DNA of 21,173 nucleotides from an uncultured Lachnospiraceae bacterium (GCA_902796775.1 CADBQK010000342.1:1-21173), one strand, 5' to 3'; counted from the first letter of the stretch, positions 1 to 7,975 are shown. Program-made: numbers and translations. Notes: generated by a model from the letters alone, not told the origin.

Positions 1-249
1 CATTCGGAATACGATTGGGACACACTGAAAAAAGAATACGAAAGGGATTTGGAGAAGGGATTGGAGCCGGAGATTCCAAGGCATTACTTCCCGGACGATA
101 ATCCTAAACGCAGGCCGATTATGAACTGGTCAGCTCACGCGCAGTGGATCTATTCGAACTGGATCAATTACTATGTTTACCAGACCACACCATATGAGCT
201 GAAAAACGGAGTGTTTACGCCCGTTGACCAGATCCAGAAGGATGATTAG
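1..249 (+). CDS. metA: Homoserine O-acyltransferase, C-terminal fragment
   Basis: Frame 1 is open from the first base to the TAG at 247-249 and gives the last 82 residues of a MetA-type enzyme, which activates homoserine with an acyl group in methionine biosynthesis. Recognition rests on the characteristic C-terminal stretch with YFPDDNP, then the [18 protein letters not shown] segment that closes the MetA family. The 5' part, including the catalytic Cys and His and the residue that decides acetyl versus succinyl specificity, lies outside the window. Most Firmicutes MetA proteins use acetyl-CoA, so the donor here is unresolved. The gene is cut by the window edge and not visibly broken. Confidence 0.92.
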   Translation, partial: HSEYDWDTLKKEYERDLEKGLEPEIPRHYFPDDNPKRRPIMNWSAHAQWIYSNWINYYVYQTTPYELKNGVFTPVDQIQKDD

Positions 250-265
250 GGCATTGACAATGCCC
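249..265 (+). terminator. Short hairpin after metA, possible weak terminator
   Basis: GGGCATT (249-255) and AATGCCC (259-265) form a perfect 7-bp stem around a GAC loop, starting on the last base of the metA stop codon. No T tract follows (the next bases are ATTAAACG), so this is at best a weak or Rho-independent-like pause site. It may instead be an mRNA 3' stabiliser. Confidence 0.3.
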
Positions 266-296
266 ATTAAACGATGCAGGAAAGGGGGGAGGATGT

Positions 297-2672
297 ATGG
301 CACAGACGCAGGAATACAGCGGATTGAGCGCAAAAGAAGTGGCCGCGCGCGTCAATAAAGGGAAAGTCAACATCTCCCAGGGAAGTGTTTCCAAGACGAA
401 AAAGCAGATTTTCCGCACACACCTGCTGACTTATTTCAACTTTCTGAATCTGTTTCTGGGCGCCCTGGTCCTGACGACAGGACAGCTCAAAAATCTGCTG
501 TTTCTAGGTACGATCGTCTGCAATTCCGTGATCGGTATTATTCAGGAGCTGCGTGTTAAGTCCCTCGTGGACAAGCTTTCGGTGATCACTGCTTCCAAAG
601 CAAAAGTCATCCGGGGCGGGCAGGAGTCCCAGATTCCTCTGGACGAGATCGTTCTGGATGATATCATGCTTCTGGAGAGCGGAGACCAGATCGGGGCAGA
701 CTGCGTCCTCCTGCAAGGGCAGGGCGTGGAGGTCAACGAGTCCATGATTACGGGCGAGTCGGTTGCCGTCAAGAAGAATGAGGGCGATGAGATGTTCTCC
801 GGGAGCTATCTGACTGCCGGCAGTGCCGTAACTAAGGTAATCCATGTCGGGGCAGATAACTATGCGACGATCCTGGCTGCAAAAGCGAAGGATAAGAAAA
901 GAGCTTCTTCCGAAATGCAGCGTTCAATCAACCGGATCATTAAGGTGATCGGTGTGATCATTATTCCGGTCGGAATCATGCTCTTTCTGTCCCAGCGGAG
1001 CGTGGCGGGAACCAGTACCAGCGATGCGATCGTCAATATGGTTGCGGGTGTTACCGGCATGATTCCGGAAGGCCTGGTCCTGCTGACAAGTGTTTCTTTT
1101 ATTGTCGGTGTCGGAAAACTGGCAATGAAGCAGGCGCTGGTTCAGGAGATGGAGGCAATTGAGTCCCTGGCCAGGGTGAATGTCCTGTGTCTGGATAAGA
1201 CCGGTACGATCACGACCGGGAATCTGGAGGTACAGGAGCTCATCCCGGTATCAACGCTGGGTGATTCGGAGCTGAAGCATATTCTGGGAGAACTGATCTA
1301 TGTGTTCGGGGACGTAAATCCCACACAGCAGGCCCTGATGGCATATTTCCCGAAAGCTCAGGAGTGGACGGTCGATACGATCATCCCGTTTTCTTCAGCC
1401 AGAAAATACAGGGCGGCTTCCTTTGAAGACCAGGGGGCTTATATTCTCGGAGCACCGGAGTTTATCCTTGGTACTGACGGGGAGTTGATGGAGCATGTGA
1501 ACTCCTATGCTTCCAAAGGCTACCGAGTACTCCTCCTTGCACGCGCTTCCGGGATCGGAGACGAGGGCAGTATTGTGGGCAAACCCCAGGCACTCGGCCT
1601 GATCGTGATTTCAGATTGTGTACGGGAAGATGCGCCTGAAACTTTCGCTTATTTCCATTCTCAGAATGTAGACATAAAAGTCATATCCGGTGATAATCCG
1701 GCAACTGTTTCGCAGATTGCCGTGAAGGCAGGACTGCCGGGAGGAGAGCGGTATGTGGATGCGCAGACGCTTCCGACGGATGCAAAGTCCTTAAAACGTG
1801 CAGTCATGAAATATACGGTCTTCGGACGGGTTACTCCGGAACAGAAAGCCAGGATCATTAATGCGTATAAAGCAAATGGCCGTGTCGTCGGTATGGTCGG
1901 CGATGGTGTGAATGATGTACTGGCACTGAAAGATGCAGACTGCGGGATTGCGATGGCTGCGGGCAGTGATGCCGCCAGACAGGTGGCGCACATTGTGCTG
2001 CTGGATTCTGACTTTGCACACCTGAAAGATATCGTCCGTGAGGGCAGGACGATCATTTCCAATATCGAGAGGGTCAGTTCCCTCTACCTGACAAAAACGA
2101 TATATTCCGTGCTGCTGAGTGTGATCTTTATCATTCTTTCCCGGAATTATCCCTTTGTCCCGATGCACCTGACGCTGGTCAGTACCGTTGCGATTGGGAT
2201 CCCCAGCTTTATACTGGCGCTGGAGCCCAATGATTCCCTTACTTCGGGAGGATTTCTTAAACACGTACTGCAGACAGCACTGCCGGGCGCCCTGACGATG
2301 GTAGCAGTCATCCTGTTTATTCAGGGACTGTCTTCCCTGCTTGGCTTTGATGCTTTGCTGACTTCGACATACAACTTGCTGGTCCTCTCAATCGTAAGCA
2401 TGCTGGTCCTGGCGATGGTTTCCAGCCCGCCCGGGCGGCTGCGCCGCATCCTCTGGAATGTTTGTGCAGTAGCTCTGGCTGTTTGTATCATCGGATGGCC
2501 GGATTTCTTTGGGATAGCCAGAGTGTTTGACTGGAGAATGGTTTTCCTGGTGCCTGTCCTTTTCCTGACGATCATATGTATGAAATATGTAAAGCTTCTT
2601 GCCAGATTTATTTTCAGCGGAGAAGTGATCCGGGTACCGGTTCCCCGTAAAAAGAAGATGAAACGTGCCTGA
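297..2672 (+). CDS. Cation-transporting P-type ATPase, CtpE-like
   Basis: A 791-residue HAD-type P-type ATPase of the inner membrane. Visible motifs in order: actuator TGES at 152-155, membrane PEGL at 257-260, phosphorylation motif DKTGT with acceptor Asp300, and hinge GDGVND at 535-540. Two membrane spans lie at about 45-85, two more at about 215-275, and a six-helix C-terminal membrane domain starts near residue 600. The N-terminal GLSAKEV...VN pattern and the run PEGLVLLTSVSF...VQEMEAIESLARV resemble mycobacterial CtpE, reported as a calcium transporter. No heavy-metal-binding N-terminal domain and no CPx motif are present, which argues against Cu/Zn/Cd export. Start: ATG at 297 with GGGGGGAGG just upstream. 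A DUF624 gene follows after 26 bp, probably cotranscribed. The ion is inferred from family resemblance only. Confidence 0.92.
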   Translation: MAQTQEYSGLSAKEVAARVNKGKVNISQGSVSKTKKQIFRTHLLTYFNFLNLFLGALVLTTGQLKNLLFLGTIVCNSVIGIIQELRVKSLVDKLSVITASKAKVIRGGQESQIPLDEIVLDDIMLLESGDQIGADCVLLQGQGVEVNESMITGESVAVKKNEGDEMFSGSYLTAGSAVTKVIHVGADNYATILAAKAKDKKRASSEMQRSINRIIKVIGVIIIPVGIMLFLSQRSVAGTSTSDAIVNMVAGVTGMIPEGLVLLTSVSFIVGVGKLAMKQALVQEMEAIESLARVNVLCLDKTGTITTGNLEVQELIPVSTLGDSELKHILGELIYVFGDVNPTQQALMAYFPKAQEWTVDTIIPFSSARKYRAASFEDQGAYILGAPEFILGTDGELMEHVNSYASKGYRVLLLARASGIGDEGSIVGKPQALGLIVISDCVREDAPETFAYFHSQNVDIKVISGDNPATVSQIAVKAGLPGGERYVDAQTLPTDAKSLKRAVMKYTVFGRVTPEQKARIINAYKANGRVVGMVGDGVNDVLALKDADCGIAMAAGSDAARQVAHIVLLDSDFAHLKDIVREGRTIISNIERVSSLYLTKTIYSVLLSVIFIILSRNYPFVPMHLTLVSTVAIGIPSFILALEPNDSLTSGGFLKHVLQTALPGALTMVAVILFIQGLSSLLGFDALLTSTYNLLVLSIVSMLVLAMVSSPPGRLRRILWNVCAVALAVCIIGWPDFFGIARVFDWRMVFLVPVLFLTIICMKYVKLLARFIFSGEVIRVPVPRKKKMKRA

Positions 2673-2698
2673 GAGGGTAAGACCGGAGAGTAAACAGG

Positions 2699-3358
2699 AT
2701 GTCAGAAATGTTGCAGCCGGAAGGCGGGTTAATGATGAAGCTGACGCAGGCTCTGGAGATGTTCGGTGTTGGCCTGCTCTGGGTTTTATGTTCCCTGCCG
2801 GTCGTGACGGCCGGGGCTGCTTTTTGCGCGGCTTACTATACGATGACGAAAACCGTACGGGGATTCAGAGGATATCTGATCCGGGAATACTTTCGCAGTT
2901 TCCGGGATAATTTTATACAGGCAACCGTTTTGTGGCTGCTTTACGCTGTGAGTCTGGCAGTCATATCTGCCGATTTGTATCTGAGCCTTGGAATGCGCCA
3001 GACGACGGCAGCTGCTTATCCGAAGCCGGTGATGATCTTCCGGTGTCTGTTGTTCATAGCACTTGCCATCTGCTCGGTCGTTACCGTTTATGCTCTAGCC
3101 TATACAGCCAGATTCTCACAGAAAACAGGTACGATCATCAAGAACAGCGTGCTGATGAGCCTGAGGCACCTGCCATCCAGTGCACTGATTCTGGCTATTC
3201 TTGTGTTTTCTGCCTGGGTCATAGCCGGGATTCCTCTACTGGTCCTGGTACTGGCCGGAGTGGACTGCATGATTTTCTCTGTTGTGCTGGAAAGGATCTT
3301 TTACCGCTACATGAGCGACGAAGACAGGGCGATGGAAGACAGGAGAAGAGCCGGATAG
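2699..3358 (+). CDS. DUF624 / YesL-type membrane protein
   Basis: A 219-residue hydrophobic protein with about five predicted membrane helices (around residues 18-40, 78-100, 110-135, 150-172 and 175-200). The N-terminal part, with a hydrophobic segment followed by AAYYTMTK and a basic RGFRGYLIREYFRSFRDNF stretch, is typical of the DUF624 (YesL) family. That family is common in Firmicutes, often beside sugar transporters, and its biochemical role is unknown. Here it sits 26 bp after the P-type ATPase and not near an ABC sugar transporter, so an accessory role to the ATPase is possible but unproved. The start ATG at 2699 has a GGAG-containing ribosome binding site about 12 bases upstream. A longer out-of-frame ORF here is a shadow. 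Confidence 0.78.
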   Translation: MSEMLQPEGGLMMKLTQALEMFGVGLLWVLCSLPVVTAGAAFCAAYYTMTKTVRGFRGYLIREYFRSFRDNFIQATVLWLLYAVSLAVISADLYLSLGMRQTTAAAYPKPVMIFRCLLFIALAICSVVTVYALAYTARFSQKTGTIIKNSVLMSLRHLPSSALILAILVFSAWVIAGIPLLVLVLAGVDCMIFSVVLERIFYRYMSDEDRAMEDRRRAG

Positions 3359-3380
3359 AGTGAAAGACAGGTTATGAAGT

Positions 3381-3409
3381 TTCACAATAAACAAAAATGA
3401 GTTTATAAT
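3381..3409 (+). promoter_or_regulatory. Candidate sigma-A promoter before purB
   Basis: TTCACA (3381-3386) and TATAAT (3404-3409) are separated by 17 bases, a near-consensus sigma-A pair. The expected start near 3416 would fall at the end of the GGAGGG ribosome binding site (3411-3416), only about 10 bases before the purB ATG, which is unusually tight. Confidence 0.55.
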
Positions 3410-3425
3410 GGGAGGGAGTAGTCAG

Positions 3426-4859
3426 ATGAGTACAGATCTATACAGCAGCCCGCTTTCCGAGCGGTATGCCAGCAAAGAAATGCAGTTTATCTTTTCTCAG
3501 GATATGAAGTTCAGGACCTGGAGAAGGCTTTGGATTGCCCTTGCAGAGACTGAGAAGGAGCTGGGACTGCCGATTACACAGGAGCAGATCGATGAGCTGA
3601 AGGCGGCGAAGGATGATATCAATTATGAAGTCGCCAGAGAACGCGAAAAGCTGGTGCGTCATGATGTGATGTCTCATGTGTATGCATACGGCCAGCAATG
3701 CCCGGGGGCAAAGGGTATTATCCATCTGGGAGCTACTTCCTGTTACGTAGGAGATAATACCGATGTAATCATTATGAGGGAGGCTCTGTATATCGTACAG
3801 CGCAAGCTGGTCAATGTGATCGCGAAGCTGTCGGAGTTTGCAATGGAGTACAGGAATCTGCCTACACTGGCCTTTACGCATTTTCAGCCTGCTCAGCCGA
3901 CGACAGTCGGCAAAAGAGCCTCTTTGTGGCTGAATGAACTGACGATGGATCTGGACGATGTCAATTATATAATCGGACAGCTCAGACTGCTTGGTTCCAA
4001 GGGGACGACAGGGACCCAGGCCAGCTTCCTTGAATTGTTTGACGGAGATCATGACAAGTGCAAGGAAGCCGACAGGCGTATTGCAGAGAAGATGGGCTTT
4101 GACACATGTTACCCTGTTTCCGGGCAGACCTACTCCCGTAAACTGGATACCCGTGTTCTGAATGTACTGTCCGGTATTGCCCAGAGTGCATCAAAATTTT
4201 CCAATGACATCCGCCTGCTTCAGCACCTGAAGGAAGTGGAGGAGCCTTTTGAGAAGAATCAGATAGGATCCTCAGCTATGGCTTATAAGAGAAATCCGAT
4301 GAGGTCAGAGCGGATTGCTGCGCTTTCCAGGTATGTCATGATCGACGTACTCAATCCTGCAATCACAGCCGCAGCGCAGTGGTTTGAGAGGACTCTGGAT
4401 GATTCAGCTAATAAACGGCTTTCCGTACCGGAAGCTTTTCTGGCTGTAGACGGTATTCTGGATCTGTACCTGAATGTAGTAGACGGACTGGTCGTCTACC
4501 CGAAAGTCATTGAAGCGCATCTGATGAATGAACTGCCATTTATGGCAACGGAAAACATCATGATGGATGCTGTCAAGGCAGGAGGAGACCGGCAGGAGCT
4601 GCATGAACGTATCCGTCAGCATTCCGTCGCTGCCGGGCGTGTCGTAAAGGAAGAGGGGAAACCCAATGATCTTCTGGACCGTATTGCCGGTGACCCTGCA
4701 TTTGGTCTGACCAGAGAGCAGCTGCAGGCAGTTATGAAACCGGAGAACTTTGTCGGCAGAGCGCCTCAGCAGGTAGAAGAATTTGTCAATGACGTGATAA
4801 AGCCAATCCTGGATGCTAACCAGGATTGCCTGGGGATGACAGCACAGATCAATGTCTGA
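3426..4859 (+). CDS. purB: Adenylosuccinate lyase
   Basis: A 477-residue member of the fumarase/aspartase superfamily. It cleaves SAICAR to AICAR and adenylosuccinate to AMP in purine synthesis, as a cytosolic tetramer. Visible landmarks are LGATS near residue 95, the THFQPAQPTT segment with probable catalytic His152, and the mobile signature loop GSSAMAYKRNP with the active Ser pair at 282-283. An in-frame ATG at 3408 is rejected as start because it overlaps a TATAAT box. The ATG at 3426 has GGAGGG at 3411-3416 with normal spacing. No other purine genes are adjacent. Length fits the longer purB type found in Clostridia. Confidence 0.96.
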   Translation: MSTDLYSSPLSERYASKEMQFIFSQDMKFRTWRRLWIALAETEKELGLPITQEQIDELKAAKDDINYEVAREREKLVRHDVMSHVYAYGQQCPGAKGIIHLGATSCYVGDNTDVIIMREALYIVQRKLVNVIAKLSEFAMEYRNLPTLAFTHFQPAQPTTVGKRASLWLNELTMDLDDVNYIIGQLRLLGSKGTTGTQASFLELFDGDHDKCKEADRRIAEKMGFDTCYPVSGQTYSRKLDTRVLNVLSGIAQSASKFSNDIRLLQHLKEVEEPFEKNQIGSSAMAYKRNPMRSERIAALSRYVMIDVLNPAITAAAQWFERTLDDSANKRLSVPEAFLAVDGILDLYLNVVDGLVVYPKVIEAHLMNELPFMATENIMMDAVKAGGDRQELHERIRQHSVAAGRVVKEEGKPNDLLDRIAGDPAFGLTREQLQAVMKPENFVGRAPQQVEEFVNDVIKPILDANQDCLGMTAQINV

Positions 4860-4925
4860 TACGATATAAAAGTCTGGTATAGACGGCCCGGTCAATACGG
4901 ACGGGGTGATGCAGGAGGGCGCTAC

Positions 4926-5420
4926 ATGATAGCCTTGAAGATTCCGGCTGTGGGGGAGTTTATGAAGAAACTCCTGTCAGAGAACGATTTTGACGGATTC
5001 TGTCTGTGCGAGGGGACTGTAGAGACTTATGCATCATTCACTATAACCGGCAGGCTGAACAGGGATTATTATTCAGATGACGAATGGGAAGCTCTTGAAG
5101 GAAGGGAGTTTGCTCTGTGGACAGAGATTAAGCCTTTTGTTTACAGTCTTCTGAAGGGCCATCACCTTCCGGTGGGGTTTGCGCTGACACTCCAGCTCTC
5201 CGGGCAGAATACTGACTGGCTGCTATCCCGTTATCATATGGAGAGTGCGGCAGATCAGCTCAAAGGACTTTACCTGAATATCCGGTATAAGCGCGGCGGG
5301 CTGACCTGCATAACCGGTCTTTCCTATAAAACCTTTGTCATGGATAAAACTCTGGAACAAATATGGGATGATACCGCCCGCAGATTCCTGAAGCAGAAGG
5401 GAATCGCCTTTGAGGAATAG
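4926..5420 (+). CDS. DUF5721-like conserved hypothetical protein
   Basis: A 164-residue soluble acidic protein without signal peptide or membrane helix. It opens MIALKIPAVGEFMKKLL and contains an alternating strand/turn pattern (TYASFTITGRLNRDYYS, later VGFALTLQLS and GLTCITGLSYKTF). This matches my memory of a small family of unknown function annotated DUF5721 in Lachnospiraceae, a recollection from motif pattern and not a search. The start has a strong AGGAGGG ribosome binding site at 4913-4919. It lies 66 bp after purB and 30 bp before a strong hairpin, so it is probably the last gene of a purB transcript. Function unknown. Confidence 0.75.
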   Translation: MIALKIPAVGEFMKKLLSENDFDGFCLCEGTVETYASFTITGRLNRDYYSDDEWEALEGREFALWTEIKPFVYSLLKGHHLPVGFALTLQLSGQNTDWLLSRYHMESAADQLKGLYLNIRYKRGGLTCITGLSYKTFVMDKTLEQIWDDTARRFLKQKGIAFEE

Positions 5421-5445
5421 AAAACTGCGGCAGGTATTGATATGT

Positions 5446-5500
5446 AAAAAACAGAGGACGCAGACTGCTCATAGAAGCAGCCTGCGTCCTCTGTGTCTTT
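5446..5500. terminator. Strong hairpin terminator between convergent genes
   Basis: A 19-bp stem with a single A-C mismatch (5451-5469 pairing with 5476-5494, loop 5470-5475) separates two convergent genes. On the minus strand it is followed directly by a run of T (As at 5446-5450), ideal for terminating the XRE gene. On the plus strand the following GTCTTT is weaker but probably still works after the DUF5721 gene. Confidence 0.88.
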
Positions 5501-5568
5501 ACAGGAGCGGTAAATACCTTTTGACGCTTATATCATGACAGGAATCATGTGTTTCAGGAAAGAAACAA

Positions 5569-5865
5569 CTACTGCTGTACAGATTCGGCACTGCGCTTGA
5601 GGCGTAAAGCATTTCGGTATTCTATAAGCTTTCTCAGGCGGTTTTCGCTGGGCGGGTATGCCTTTTTCTCATCTGTCAATCCCAGGATATAATCCACACT
5701 GGTATCATAGTAGACAGACAGTCGGACCAGTACATCTGTAGGAACATCGTTTTCCCCGGTTTCATATTTGGAATAGCCTGTCTGTGACATTTCCAGCACA
5801 AGATCGGCGAATACTTTCTGACTCATATCCGTATCCTCCCGTAAATCACGAATTCTTGGGTACAT
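5569..5865 (-). CDS. XRE-family helix-turn-helix regulator
   Basis: A 98-residue DNA-binding protein. The N-terminal 60 residues form a Cro/C1-type HTH: MYPRIRDLREDTDMSQ, then ADLVLEMSQTGYSKYETGE as the recognition region, ending in LSVYYDTSVDYILGLTD, the usual end of this fold. The remaining 35 residues are basic and helical (RLRKLIEYRNALRLKR). The preferred start is the ATG at 5865-5863, which has GGAGG seven bases upstream on the minus strand. A 15-residue upstream extension to 5910 lacks family similarity. It is monocistronic, with a hairpin terminator downstream. A possible minus-strand promoter (TTCTGA, 17 bases, TATAAA at about 5890-5920) is weak. Targets are unknown. Confidence 0.85.
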   Translation of the reverse strand: MYPRIRDLREDTDMSQKVFADLVLEMSQTGYSKYETGENDVPTDVLVRLSVYYDTSVDYILGLTDEKKAYPPSENRLRKLIEYRNALRLKRSAESVQQ

Positions 5866-6241
5866 TTTCAACCTCCATCTGTTTAGAAAGCAATTGACCT
5901 TTATAAGCATTTAAGGAATGATTCAGAACCCCTCCTCATGACGCTCTGTGTCATTTGGCCTGGGGGCTGAATATTTACCATTTTATTTGCAGCTGTTAAT
6001 AAATATACTCAAATAACCTAAAACAGGTTAACGACTTTTCGGCTACAAAATGCTGATGACGAACAAATGGATACCGGGTAACAGATGGAGAAGCTGTTTT
6101 TTGTAAAGGGCTGCCTTGCGGAATCAGACAAGAAAAAGAGATTTCAGAATTCAAACGTTTCCAGGAACTATTTGTCCGAACAGTATCGTTTTCATTTTAG
6201 AATAGTCCTCTTAAACAAAATGAAATAATTTGGAAACAGAC
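5866..6241. other. Non-coding spacer with interleaved inverted repeats
   Basis: No credible gene is seen on either strand. The right part (about 6155-6240), next to the promoter of the M23 gene, holds three overlapping inverted repeats: GTTTCCA with TGGAAAC, TTTCATTTT with AAAATGAAA (perfect, 9 bp), and GGAACTATT with AATAGTCC (one-base bulge). An AACAG...CTGTTTTTT hairpin at about 6079-6102 looks like a small terminator but has no recognisable gene before it. Confidence 0.4.
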
Positions 6242-6269
6242 TTGCAATAGTGCGTATTTATGTTATAAT
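6242..6269 (+). promoter_or_regulatory. Extended -10 sigma-A promoter of the M23 hydrolase gene
   Basis: TTGCAA (6242-6247), a 16-base spacer and a perfect TATAAT (6264-6269) preceded by TGT (6261-6263) form an extended -10 promoter. The predicted RNA start is near 6276, leaving a 5' leader of about 175 bases before the ATG at 6452. Confidence 0.75.
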
Positions 6270-6273
6270 AGGT

Positions 6274-6290
6274 TGTAACGTGAGTGTACT
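6274..6290 (+). promoter_or_regulatory. WalR-like direct repeat (tentative)
   Basis: TGTAAC, five bases, then TGTACT resembles the WalR/YycF box TGTWAH-N5-TGTWAH, with a full match in the first half and five of six in the second. It lies just after the -10 box, over the predicted transcription start. WalRK controls cell-wall hydrolases in Firmicutes, which fits the gene. The position would suit repression better than activation. Confidence 0.3.
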
Positions 6291-6381
6291 GTATACATCA
6301 CGTACCCATATGCAGCAGCGGCTATAGAAATGGACAGAGTCCTGGCGGCAGATACAATATGTGGTATCTGACAGCTGCATA
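6279..6381 (+). ncRNA. Structured 5' leader of the M23 hydrolase mRNA
   Basis: Several pairings are visible. A 5' terminal hairpin joins CGTGA(G)TGTA (6279-6288) to TACATCACG (6294-6302). A closing helix joins TATGCAGC (6309-6316) to GCTGCATA (6374-6381). Inside it lie GGAC-AGA-GTCC (6332-6342) and CAGATAC...GTATCTG (6349-6355 with 6364-6370). Together they suggest a multibranch fold. I do not recognise it as a known riboswitch class. It could stabilise the mRNA or regulate translation. Confidence 0.45.
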
Positions 6382-6451
6382 CATTATCAGCATAAGATGA
6401 TTACCAGACTGATAGATATAGACTGAAAGAAGTATATAAAGGGGGTATTAG

Positions 6452-7882
6452 ATGAAAGAGAGAAAGAGTAAGACAATAAAGCGGGTATTAACTGCCTTTC
6501 TTGGTTTAGCTCTGGCATTTGGCTCTGTCGTACCTGCAGCAGCAGCGACAAAAGCAGAGGTTCAGAATCAGATCGCCGCGCTTAAAAGCCAGCAGGGCCA
6601 GCTGGAGAATAAACTCAGCGAACTTAAGAAGAATAAGAAAGACACAGAAGATTATATAAAGAAGCTCGATAAAGAGATCAAAAAATACAGAAAAGAGGTA
6701 GAAGAGGTTTCTGCTGACATCAATAAAACAGATGCAGAGATCAAAATTACCGAGGAGAATCTTGCACAGGCCAGGGAAGATGAAAAGACACAGTATGATG
6801 CTCTCAAAAAGAGGATCAAGACTATGTACGAAGCTGGTGAAGAGAGTTATGTGCAGATGCTTCTTAACTGCGACGACATCAAATCCCTGCTGAATGACCA
6901 GGAGTATTCATCTAAGATCAACGAATATGATCGTGAACTTCTGACAAGTATTCAGCAGACAAAGGAAAAGATTGCTGATTATGAAAAGAAGCTCCAGGAA
7001 AAGAAGGAACTTCAGGAAGCACAAAAGGAAAAGCTGGAACTGGAGAAGGCTAGTCTGGAGAAGATTGCTAACCAGAAACAGGATGAGCTTATTTCCATAG
7101 GCAGCAATATTGATTCCGTTAAGAACAGTATTTCTGTGACACAGGCAGAGATCGATGCAGAGAATAATCTGCTTGCCGAGATTGTTGAGCGTGAGAGACG
7201 TGAGGCTGAAGAGGCTGCCCGCAGGGCTGCTGAAGAAGAGGCGCGCAGGCAGCAGGCAGCAGCTGAGGAAGCTGCCAGAGCGGCGGCAGCTCAGGCTCAG
7301 GCCGAGGCCCAGTCTCAGACAACATATTATGAGGAGACTCCTTCTTATAACGAAGGCAGCGAGGCGTCCTACAGCGAAGCATCCTATGATGATGGGGATA
7401 GCGGCAATTATACTGAAGAAGCTAATAATGATTATGCCGAGCCGTCTTATGAAGAAAGCAGCAGTTCTTCATCTTCATCAAGCAGCTCTACAGGCAATAT
7501 GATCTGGCCGGTCGCCAGCACAAATATTACTTCTTCCTACGGCGGCAGAGATGCTCCGACAGCAGGCGCTTCTAGTTTCCACAGAGGTGTAGATATTGCT
7601 GCTGAAGCAGGTTCCTCGATCATGGCGGCGGATAACGGCACTGTATCGACTGTCGGATACAACAGCGCAATGGGCAATTATGTTGTTGTTGATCATGACA
7701 ACGGCGTTTCCACAATTTATGAGCATTGCAGCAGTACCAATGTCAGTGAAGGACAGAATGTATCCCAGGGTGAGACGATCGCTTCTGTTGGATCTACTGG
7801 AGTTTCCACCGGTGCTCATCTGCATTTTGGTGTAACAGTAGGCGGCGATTATGAGAATCCGCTGTCCTATGTCAGCCCGTAA
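6452..7882 (+). CDS. PcsB-like secreted coiled-coil M23 peptidoglycan hydrolase
   Basis: A 476-residue exported protein. A signal peptide covers residues 1 to about 31 (basic KERKSKTIKR, hydrophobic core, AAAAA before cleavage). Residues 34-240 are a long charged coiled coil like the CC domain of PcsB, CwlO or EnvC. Residues 245-345 are a low-complexity linker, first Ala/Glu/Arg/Gln-rich, then Ser/Tyr/Glu-rich with a Ser tract. The C-terminal LytM/M23 metallopeptidase has zinc ligands His377 and Asp381 (HRGVD) and His458 of the HLHF motif (456-459), with His425 (YEH) as catalytic base. It likely cuts peptidoglycan cross-bridges at division. In related bacteria the CC domain is switched by FtsEX, encoded here 2.6 kb downstream. 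Ribosome binding site GGGGG at 6441-6445. Confidence 0.9.
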   Translation: MKERKSKTIKRVLTAFLGLALAFGSVVPAAAATKAEVQNQIAALKSQQGQLENKLSELKKNKKDTEDYIKKLDKEIKKYRKEVEEVSADINKTDAEIKITEENLAQAREDEKTQYDALKKRIKTMYEAGEESYVQMLLNCDDIKSLLNDQEYSSKINEYDRELLTSIQQTKEKIADYEKKLQEKKELQEAQKEKLELEKASLEKIANQKQDELISIGSNIDSVKNSISVTQAEIDAENNLLAEIVERERREAEEAARRAAEEEARRQQAAAEEAARAAAAQAQAEAQSQTTYYEETPSYNEGSEASYSEASYDDGDSGNYTEEANNDYAEPSYEESSSSSSSSSSSTGNMIWPVASTNITSSYGGRDAPTAGASSFHRGVDIAAEAGSSIMAADNGTVSTVGYNSAMGNYVVVDHDNGVSTIYEHCSSTNVSEGQNVSQGETIASVGSTGVSTGAHLHFGVTVGGDYENPLSYVSP

Positions 7883-7934
7883 TGGCAGATACAGCTGAGA
7901 AAAAGTATAAAACGGATTTTATCCGAAGTATCAT

Positions 7935-7975
7935 AAACAAAAGGCATAGCCATCAAGTGGTTATGCCTTTTGTTT
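7935..7975. terminator. Bidirectional terminator shared by M23 and SDR genes
   Basis: An 18-bp stem (7935-7952 with 7958-7975, loop TCAAG, one G-T pair) with A-rich and T-rich arm ends can terminate both converging transcripts. Its last base is also the last base of the SDR stop codon, so the SDR mRNA carries the hairpin immediately after its coding region. Confidence 0.85.

Noticed and set aside
6174..6192. LexA/SOS box resembling CGAAC-N4-GTTCG
   Set aside because: CGAACAGTATCGTTTT has a good left half only; the right half does not match, and the gene downstream is a wall hydrolase. No box was seen before uvrB or the SRAP gene.
6270..6451. c-di-AMP (ydaO-type) riboswitch before the wall hydrolase gene
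   Set aside because: The leader contains helices but I could not find the conserved sequence blocks of that class.
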